64,000 bases of DNA, taken from positions 1 through 64,000 of the forward strand of contig MDYQ01000068.1 in the NCBI GenBank assembly GCA_003024175.1, in the 5' to 3' direction. The notes beneath the pieces are model-generated. The model made no database searches and was not told the origin of the DNA. It saw nothing but the letters and a program-made list of their open reading frames with translations. The stretch comes from Planoprotostelium fungivorum (taxonomy: Eukaryota > Evosea > Variosea > Cavosteliida > Cavosteliaceae). The position numbers were made by a program, and so were the translations under genes. Shown here piece after piece: positions 54,940 to 64,000 of this stretch; positions within the stretch are counted from its first letter, which is position 1, and the number at the start of each line of letters is the position of its first letter.

Positions 54940-57900
54940 CTAGATTCTATTCTGGCTGGGAGATCTGTCCACCTTAGGTGAAGCCGGTGGCGTGACGACT
55001 TCCAGCATCATGGTCGGTGTGTACAGACCACTCCTGATGTCCCTGTAGGCCGGCAGCCCCTCGTCATCTTCTTCGTTGATTCCAGAGTTCTCCAGCCCAA
55101 TCTGCGTGAGATCCTGCGGCTCCTGCTGCTCTCTCTTCTTCTCCTTCTCCTTTCTATCGAACATCGATTTGATGAATGCGGGAATGCAGACGATATAGAA
55201 GAGGACCATTGTACCGTAGTGGATCCAGATCATGGCCACGCACAGACGAGTGCGGTTTCGGCTGCTGAGCGTGTTCTCGTCGACCATGAGAGCGGAGAAG
55301 ATGAGGACCAGAACGACCACGACCGACAGAAGCAAGTCGATGACCATGGAGAAGTAGTCCGCGTAAGGTCTCTGCCACAGGATGATGGCAATGTAAGCCA
55401 CGAGGATGATGAGTAGGGCGATGATCTGCACGTAGGTGGAAGCGTGTGACGGGTTGGAGGCGAAGAGTGCGACGACCAGGGCGAGAAGGAACTTCTTTGC
55501 AAAGACGATGAGGTAGAAGTATCTGTGGATGAGTGTGTCCTTTGCTTGCCATGGTTTGTACAAGCCGGCAGTACATCCCAACACTCTCGTGTCGTAAGTG
55601 TATCTGAGTGGGTCAGATCCAGTCACACGAAGTGTTCTTCACCTGTCGTCTTCGTTCTCTATGGGAGCTCGGGTAGTCTCTTGCGTCACTTCTTCTCTCG
55701 GTGATAAAGATGAGAAGCCGATGGAATCAGGTCTGTAGATCAACTTATGATCTCCCTCTTCTGTTTCGTCTCAGTATAAATCGTCCATCACAATGGAATA
55801 CTCACTGACTACGGCAGATGCAGGTAGATCGACCGGCTGCTTCATCTTGTCCCAACGATGACGTACGGCCAGGATGTAGATGATGGGGAGTCCGGGCGTG
55901 GCGACGAGTAAGACGAAACAGGCCACGATGGTGGCGATGGTCATGGATGTCGAGCCGTCGGTGCCCACTCTACCTTGCATCACGAGCTGATGCAGGCAGG
56001 CAAAGACAACGCCTAGATAAGCGAAGAGACAGATCCTCCACGTGATGGTCTGACAGATCCTCTTCAGCTTCTCACACGCAGGTCCGTATGTGACTGAGAG
56101 CTTCTGCATGAGATAGAAGAAGAGAGAGAGGAAGGCAGGGATGAGGCAGATGACGACAGTCCAGAAGAGTGTGCCTGTGAGGTATCTCTCTCCCGGCACG
56201 TCGGCCACGGCCTGACTGATGAACTGATCGACAGACTGTAAGGTTCTGTGACCTGCACGTCTCTCCTCTGACTCAAAGGTGAAGATGAACTGTTTCAGTG
56301 CTGTAGAGATCTGTCTCAACTGTGAGTGGTCCGAACAGGTGAATGTGTGTCGTCTCTCACCTGCCAGGGTACAGAAGCAGAGAGATTGAGCCAAGAGAAG
56401 CAGCCAATGAAGTTCATGTAGAAGGTGGGATAGTTGACATTGACCTGAGATGACAGTACCTGCGAACATATTACCTCTCGCTGCCACCATATGACATCTG
56501 CACTCACCATCAGCTGCATGAAGTCGATGAGATGCCAAGCTCTTGATGCTGAGTAGAAGGTGAAGCCAGTGAAACCGAGAACCAAACCGAAGAAGGTGAG
56601 AATGATACCACCGTAGCAGTAACCAGGCTCGCCACCCACGGGAAAAGTGATCTGAATGGAAGATTCTGCACACTGGTACCACATATCACAGGCAGCGTAA
56701 CTGATCGTGTCGTTTGTGGCCGTACTGGTGGTGGGGATGTAACGGATGACTAATATCGTTTCGTTGTTGTCATTCGTGTACACATCGTTCACGTGAGCAG
56801 TACCGTACGAGGGAGTCCTCTATTGATCGTTATTAACTTTTCTCCCATGGAAATGAAGGGTAACATGTGATCTTGTGACTCACACTAATCTTTGCACTGT
56901 CTCGGTCGATGTCGCTGATGTTGAGAGCTACGTAGAGATCGTACATCTGCTGCAGCTTTGTTCCAATGTTCTGTGTGGAGTCGATGTATATCGTGGGGAA
57001 AACCTCTTGGTGAGTCGAATTATCGTAGACGGTAGCATTCAACCATTTGGGTGGTGTAGGTGCCACGACAGTAAAGTTGAACTGCAGCGGCGAGCACATC
57101 GACTGCTCGTTACATGCTGTCAAGATGACGATGAACGACCCAGACTTGAACGGGGGCGGTGTGTACATAGCGTCAAGCAGATACTATGTAATGCATCAGA
57201 TGATAGACAATGTCATCTGAGACTCACTGGACTCGATGCTGGATAAGACTGAGATGTGTTCATTGCGAACGATCCCGAGGTGACTGAGTCGACTCGTACG
57301 AAGGACAGAGGCGAGTCAGGACAGAACAGTCTCGAGCTGATGTTCACAGAGACACCTGCCTCCTTCAGCCTCTCTCTCTTTCACATCTCTTCTCACCATT
57401 CTGTGGAGTGATGAGGGTCTGATTCGATGCAAAGGGTGCGTGAGGTCTGTAAGCGACGACGTATGTGATGTTTGCCTCCTTGCATGCGCCTGTGCTATCG
57501 CAGATCTTGTAGCTGACACTATCGTTACCCCAGAAGTATTGTTCTGGTTGATAAGAAACAGTTCCGTTGGTCAAGTTTGCACTGCCCGATAGAGTGCTCG
57601 AAATGAGAGACAGAGTCTTCCAATCGATGTCCTGAGAGNCACGCTAATCTTGGCACTATCTCGATCAATATCGATGATGTTAAGAGCGACGTAGAGGTCG
57701 TAAGCCTCGTCTGATGATGTTCCAACATTCTGGGTGTTGTTGACGTATATGATCTGATAGACCTCTTGATTGGTAGAGTTGTCGTATTTCGTCGCATTCA
57801 ACCATTTGGGTGGTGTAGGTGCCACGACAGTAAAGTTGAACTGCAGCGGCGAGCACATCGACTGCTCGTTACATGCTGTCAAGATGACGATGAACGACCC

Positions 57901-60900
57901 AGACTTGAACGGGGGCGGTGTGTACATAGCGTCAAGCAGATACTATGTAATGCATCAGATGATAGACAATGTCATCTGAGACTCACTGGACTCGATGCTG
58001 GATAAGACTGAGATGTGTTCATTGCGAACGATCCCGAGGTGACTGAGTCGACTCGTACGAAGGACAGAGGCGAGTCAGGACAGAACAGTCTCGAGCTGAT
58101 GTTCACAGAGACACCTGCCTCCTTCAGCCTCTCTCTCTTTCACATCTCTTCTCACCATTCTGTGGAGTGATGAGGGTCTGATTCGATGCAAAGGGTGCGT
58201 GAGGTCTGTAAGCGACGACGTATGTGATGTTGGCTGCCGCACAAGCCCCCGTTCTATCGCAGATCTTGTAGCTGACGCTATCGTTACCCCAGAAGTATTG
58301 TTCTGGTTGATAAGAAACAGTTCCGTTGGTCAAGTTTGCACTGCCCGATAGAGTGCTCGAAATGAGAGACAGAGTCTTCCAATCGATGTCCTGAGAGAGT
58401 GTCGGTACAATGTCATCACATGTGATTCACTCACTTGATAACTATCGGGATCGCTGATGTGATCGTACAGATCGACTGTGTGGTTGCCTCCCTCGTCAAA
58501 GTAGAAGGTCAGATTCTCCGGTCTGGGCTTGTAGTTGACCGTGGCGTATACGAACAAATGTCCAGTGTTGTTCCTCACCGCTTCTGATGTCGTCGCAGAA
58601 GCGTAACTGAGAGTACTGCTGATTTGGATAACCTGAGATGTTCAGATGATTGTACGGATGTGACGTTCACCTCTCCCTCCTTGGCTAAATCGTTCACTAA
58701 GATGGAAGGATAAGAGAATCCGATCAACTTGCCAGGTAAGAGAGTCAATGCATTGTACGTCAGAACATTCGAACGCTTTCCACTGTCGATGGTGGACGTT
58801 AATTCATCGGGCAGAAGTGTGACGATCTAAACGAATTCGTCAGAACGTACTGCATCTCTCTCCTCTCACCTGCACACCAAAAGCACTGACCAGACTGGAG
58901 CCCTTGTGGTTGGCATCCAGTTTGAGAGTGACGTAATCGCCCGGATTGATCTATCACCCATTCAGAGATCACATCACGATGAATCGGCCTCACCTTTGGA
59001 TGGGGCGTGTGGATGCTCAAGCTCAGAGACATCTCAGGCATCGTAATGTAACAGGGTGGAATGTCTAATTTGAACAGACGAGGTAGGTTGGTATCGATAT
59101 CGGGCCAAGTCAGAGTCAGACTCTGATTGAGGAAGCTCTGTCCTTGGTGTGAGTGAAATAGTGCGAGGGTGGTCTCACCGAGGGAGTCGCCCACGACAGT
59201 GGCTGCACTGCAAATTTGACGACGAGATTAAGATCTTCGGACAGATCTGCAAGATGATCGAAATTCATCATCCATTGATGCTCTACCAAGCTAGAATTGG
59301 GCAGGTTCGTATCTACCATGGTGACCATTGGTAGATCGGGTGAGTTGGATAACATCATCGTGCCGTCGGGCAGAGTGATCGAAGTCAATTCTACGCGATG
59401 TAAATTCACTACCATACATCTCTCCTCACCCTTCAGTATGACTCCACCACCGATGCTGATGATCGATCCCGATAGAGTGAAGCGATTGACGTGGGCGGGG
59501 ACAACCAAGGTGGCCTGGAAGATGACATTCTGTCCCAGCGCGATCGAAAGTGGTGCTGTACTGGCTCCGATGACGCTGGAAGGATGGATCGAATAAACAG
59601 TTGAATCTGCCACATAGGCCTGATCAGGTCAGAATTGAATGAATAGAATGCATCTCACCGTGCTGGAATCGCGAACGATGCGAGAGTATGGGTTGGGTGA
59701 TGTTGCGAAGCTTATCGATTGGATGACCAGATAATTTCCGCTCGAAGTTCCAGCCAACAGTTGCAAGCTGAAAGACCATGTCTGATTGACGGAAAGAGTG
59801 TTGAGAGAAAACGAGACGACAGTCGAATTGAATTCCGTGCTGTTTCCTCCTCCATTCACTGCTGATCCAGATACGACGGACATCTAACATGATCAATGAA
59901 CACCTCACGATGGTAAACTCACATCGACGAGCGTCAAGAAGAGCTGAATGCTCTCGGCAGTTGCCGTGGAAGCGAGAGAATGGGATACGGTGATATTAAT
60001 CGTCAATCGACTATTGTACGTCGTGTTCGCTGCGTCGAATGTCGATCGAATGCTCAGGGATGGCTGAATGACCTGAAGAAATAAACGGATATCCAAGAAG
60101 AGTGAGACTCACCGTGATGTCTTGGGTTCCACTGACCACGACGGATGGAAGGCTTAAGTCGTAAGAGAAAGATGCCACGAGCAGAGGAACGACTGAAGGT
60201 AGATCCAACAGTCGATATCGCAAAGTGAAGGTGATTAGTTCGGTGGAATTTGGATGAGACTGAGAGGGTGAGACTTGTAAGCCGTCGACATCGAAGGTGA
60301 TGCCGATCTGTCTGTTGCTGACGTCCATCATCTGTTTGTCTCAGTGACTGATGGATAGATAAGGAGGATGACACACCGGTAGAGGATGGGTCGCGTTAAA
60401 GTTGGCAGAGAAGTTGACATCGGATGATGAACCAATCACCCGAGCTGATTCATACTGATACCATTCAGTTGATTTTGATTTTCGTATCCTCTCACCTCAA
60501 CCAATGGATTGCCATGACTGTCCAAGGGGAAGTGCACATTGAATTTTGTGTTTGTGTACGTTCCTCTCACTGCTACTATCGTAACGTTGACGTCCGCTGA
60601 TGTTCCCACTGTCAGACTGTTCAGTGAGCCTGTAGAAGTGGCCACGGGTGATGGCACAGTGACTGTGAGGAACTTGTAGGATGATGTGGATGTGCGAGGC
60701 AGACCAAAGGATGATGGAATGGACTGCCATGAGTTGTCCACTGTCACGTCGATCTTCTGTCCAGGTACAACGGTAGCATCCGTGACTAACATCATGTCGA
60801 TGTGTATCTCAGCGCCGATGGGGAAGAGAGGGGCAGTGATGATGAGTTGACCAGATGTGATGACTGATGTGACGTTGTCGATCGAGAAGGCGTCAGATGT

Positions 60901-63900
60901 GACGTTGTCTGAGCTACCCGAGATGACGGTGATTCTGAGATTATCTGGGTGCAGTGTCATTCGTTCGAAGCGAATGGTCGTAGAGATGCTGTGAGCCTCT
61001 GCAGTAGAGCCCTCGTGTGACAGAGTGACACTACCGTTCACCGTCTGACCCGCTTGTATAGCAATGTTGCTGGGAAAGCTAGAGGCAGAGACGAGTGAGG
61101 CTTGATGGACAGAGAGAGTGAAAGGGAAGACTTGAGGTGTGCTTCCGTGACTCCATGACAGCTCTGTCGAGTGGTACAGTAGCTTGCCTGGGATGTTCTG
61201 AGGCAGGTCTTGCAGAGTGCAAGCCACGTATAGTTGAAGACAGTCATCCATGGTGGTGGAACCGTAGGCAGTGCTGTTGATGGTATCCAGCAGAAGATTG
61301 AGGCTACCATCAGAAGAGACAAGAGAGGTGAGATCTTGTCCTTCGCTCAGTCCACTTCCGCTCAGATGTCTTCCCACACGGACAACTGTCACATCTGTGC
61401 ATCATCAGATCACATTCATATCATCAGCTTCTCACTTGTCACTGTCAGTCTGGCTGTTGTGTCCACAGTCATGTTACCAAGCGATACCGAAGAGACGAAT
61501 GAGTTGTCTGAGATGTTGACTCGATGCAGACCGTAAGGGAAAGAGATGAGAAGCATAGAGGACAGTGTCTCTCCCACTCTCAGACCTGTCATGACATTGG
61601 ATGCGTTTGTCGATGTGAGATTCATCAGAGGGTCTTGAGAGTTGGGATAAGTGATGCCCGAAGGAGTGATATTGAAAGATACCGATGGCATCATATCATC
61701 TTGCAGAATGACCGAGATCATCTTTGGATGAGATGATGTGAAGATCAGCTCTCTTGTATCACGTAATATTCTGATCGACAGTCAGACATCGATTGAGTGA
61801 CGATGATCAAGGCTGAACGATGCAATAAAAATTGACGATTCGCTCACCTGGACAAAGTGGGAGCGGTCTGCCATAGCATGTACATGTCACTGTGTGGATA
61901 GTGGAATGCAATGTCATTCGACACCGTCACCCTGTAGATGAATGTTGCCGTCTGTCCAGGCTGTAAGACTGGCAAGTTGAAGCCCACTGATCCGTCTGTA
62001 GACTCTACAAAGCTGCCCGAGCTGACAGAGGTTGAGCCACGGACTAGATGCAAGTAAGGGTCTGTCACGTTGTCCCACAGCGTGATGTTGTAAGCAGCCA
62101 CTGTGTTGGCCAGACGATGAGACACGACCAGCTGCATCTCTATGACGTCGCTCTCAGTCACAACAGACTGTGATGAGGTGAAAGAGAAGTCCAAGAGGGG
62201 TGTGACTACGGTCATGACATAGTTGCAGCTTGTGTTCTTGACGTTCCAGTCGACTATGGAAGAGAGAGGCAGAGATGCATCGTAGGCGTTGTAGTCGTTG
62301 TCAGAGAGCAAGAAGGTCACTCTCACGTCCATCGTGTTGTTCACACCAACGCTAGCCACCTGCACGCGATAAGTGAAGGAATGTAGATGAAACAAGCATC
62401 ACCTTGCCAAAGGACATGATGGCAGTAGACATGTTGTGAGCGTCTGCTGTGACTATGGGCAGCGTACCATTCTGAGGCAATTGATCGAAAGACAGGTCAC
62501 CATGGAAAGAAGAGTGGACAGACTGGAATGTCATCTGGTTGGCAGGAAGTGATAAGGTGACAGTCAAGTTGTTCGTGATGCCATAAGGTAACTGTGCAGT
62601 CGTTAGTCATGATAGAATGAGGAAACATCGTAAAATGGAAAGGACTCACTCGTAGTTGAACAATGAAATCAACGAACTGACCAGGTGTAACAAAATTGTC
62701 CGACGTTCTCAGCACATTCAAAGACTGAGGTTTGTAGAAAGTAGGTATCATGTCGACGATCTGAAGTGATATCTCCGGTCCTTTTGCTATGTACACTCTC
62801 ATCTCTACTGATTCTATCACAGGAGAGCTAGTGTAAGATAATTGGGCTGTGACGATCAACAGAAGCACGGGATAGAACGGACCGACTTACCAAACGAAGT
62901 GTACAGCTTTGAAAATTCAACGTCGCCTCTTATGATGGCAGAGAATTCGATGATGATCGATTCATCGAGAGGGATAATTGGTATGGCTACCACTACAGCA
63001 CCGTGTGAATCCAACATGATTTTACCGGAAGTAGTGTAGAGAGAGGTGGGGCTGACGTTGAGATAACTTTCCACGTGGTAGATCAAGCGTACATCGAAAG
63101 CGGATGCATTGCTGAGTGCAGCATGGGAGATGTCAGCACGGTAGTGAATGACATCTCCTCCTTGGCCAAAAGAACGAGAAGACTGAGATGATATCAGATT
63201 CAATTCATAGACAAAGACATGTGACTCACTGTGCAGTCCACGATCAGAGTGGGCTCTACAATATCGAATCCATAGCTCTCTTCGAAGAATATTCCGTGGG
63301 CAAAAGAGAAGGCTACGTCTACTTCCACGTGTGACATAGCGATAGAACTGCTGCTGTCATCCACATACAGTGCTATCTCCACTCTGGCCTCGTTCTCTCG
63401 CACTGCAGATGTCGTGCTGTTGCTCATGTTGTCTCTCGGTGACGACTGTATGCCGTCAAAGTCATAGACGATGGTGGTAGTGGGTCCAGTCGTGGGCGTG
63501 ACAGAAGCGTTGCTGCCAGTGGCAAGACTGTGAGAGTACAAGTGGTTGCCCATGTACAAGCGAGTAGTGTCCACGCCAAAGTGAGCGCCAAAGGTGCTGA
63601 GAGAGATGTTGACCTTCAACTCTGATGTACTTCCATATGGCAGCTGCAGATAGACGATCAACGTCACGCGTTCACCGACAGACAGCACGGAGGACGTGTT
63701 CGTGTGGATGTTGGAGATGATCTGTGAGCTGGCCACGGGAGATGGTGTGTTTACGCTCAGAATATAATCAGGCAGGAGGTACAGTCTGGCGTATTGCACG
63801 TTCGGTGCACTGAAGAAGTAGAGGCTCAAGGGGTGATCGATCGTGCTGTTCATCGGAGCAAAGTCCCACAGTCTGGTTGTGTATGACGCGTCAGCCGTGC

Positions 63901-64000
63901 TGTCTGGAAGGTGACCAAAATATAAGGTGATCGAGTTGTTATGGATGTCCTCTGTGAGATAGGAGCCGGTGTCGATGGAGGTTATGTTCCAATTGGGAGT
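54940..64000 (-). CDS. Giant surface protein: Ig/DUF11- and cadherin-like repeats plus TRP/Flc-like membrane domain (5' partial)
   Basis: One minus-strand gene with dozens of short introns; the 5' end is outside the window. From 64.0 to about 58.7 kb it codes tandem extracellular beta-sandwich modules of DUF11/isopeptide-like type (LSVGERVTLIVYLQLPYG, IALGQNVIFQATLVVPAH, VLQPGQTATFIYRVTV). Cadherin/VCBS-like modules follow (VSYQPEQYFWGNDSVSYKIC and SGSFIVILTACNEQSMCSP). About eight or nine membrane segments come after these. They resemble the fungal TRP/Flc family: FMQLM with VNVNYPTFYMNFIG, KKFLLALVVALFA, and RPYADYFSMVIDLLLSV. The C-terminus is acidic and cytosolic. Adhesion or ligand sensing coupled to an ion or lipid channel is inferred. 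Confidence 0.8.
57037..58397 (-). repeat. Tandem duplication (period 759 bp) inside the giant gene
   Basis: 57037-57638 and 57796-58397 are nearly identical, introns included, at an exact offset of 759 bp. Within them a short block (about 57469-57495 versus 58228-58254) differs strongly, and the 150 bp preceding each copy are only about 75 % similar. An ambiguous base (n) sits at 57639, exactly where the first copy ends. The pattern fits module duplication followed by partial gene conversion, or an assembly join. Confidence 0.85.

Overview
This is nuclear DNA of a compact protist genome, most likely a free-living amoebozoan of the protostelid or myxogastrid kind. Genes are multi-exon with mostly 40-70 nt GT-AG introns, often start GTGAG and have weak pyrimidine tracts. 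Neighbouring genes are often divergent and closely packed. Introns and intergenic DNA are rich in GATCATC-type simple sequence. The gene set mixes Dictyostelium-like families (MSP-like plus RhoGAP, F-BAR-SH3, multi-SH3 adaptors) with a clear axonemal gene (DRC3), so the organism probably has a flagellated stage. The species assignment is inference, and all exon models are hand-made from splice signals and frame.

Layout. 1-1.4 kb: the 3' end of a Ty3/gypsy chromodomain retroelement with its LTR, a second chromodomain-like relic, palindromes, and a small TIR element sitting in a dispersed repeat. 1.9-4.4 kb (-): two unrecognised genes and a LYR-motif protein. 4.6-14.5 kb: 26S proteasome ATPase Rpt1 (+), a TALPID3-like coiled-coil protein (-), a HAT/TPR repeat protein (+), DRC3 (-) and mitochondrial ribosomal protein bL9m (+). 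14.8-19.1 kb (-): an F-box/ankyrin/LRR-like gene and a truncated H2A-like histone fold. 19.3-21.4 kb (+): F-BAR-SH3-SH3. 21.6-24.5 kb (+): a decayed F-box/repeat gene, whose intact inverted paralogue lies at 42.9-45.6 kb (-). 24.7-28.6 kb (-): a long coiled-coil protein. 28.8-33.5 kb: TBP (-) and ORC3 (+) share a short divergent promoter. 33.8-42.7 kb: a Ser/Thr-rich surface-protein relic, a coiled-coil gene, a secreted CBM9-like protein, a BBE-type FAD oxidase and a sedolisin with a probable GPI anchor. 46.2-54.1 kb: RhoGAP (-), an SLC37-like transporter (+), two partial paralogues of the 15-18 kb LRR gene (-), HINT (+) and a triple-SH3 adaptor (-). 54.9-64.0 kb (-): the 3' part of a very large surface protein with many Ig/DUF11-like and cadherin-like modules joined to a TRP/Flc-like multi-pass membrane domain; its 5' end lies beyond the window.

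The best leads are: an AT-AC U12-type intron in DRC3 that restores the reading frame exactly; a MITE whose pre-insertion site is visible in a second repeat copy 17.7 kb away; the adhesin-channel architecture of the giant gene, with a mosaic near-identical tandem duplication inside it; and the 2.8 kb inverted F-box gene duplication in which one copy has decayed. No tRNA, rRNA or CRISPR array was recognised.
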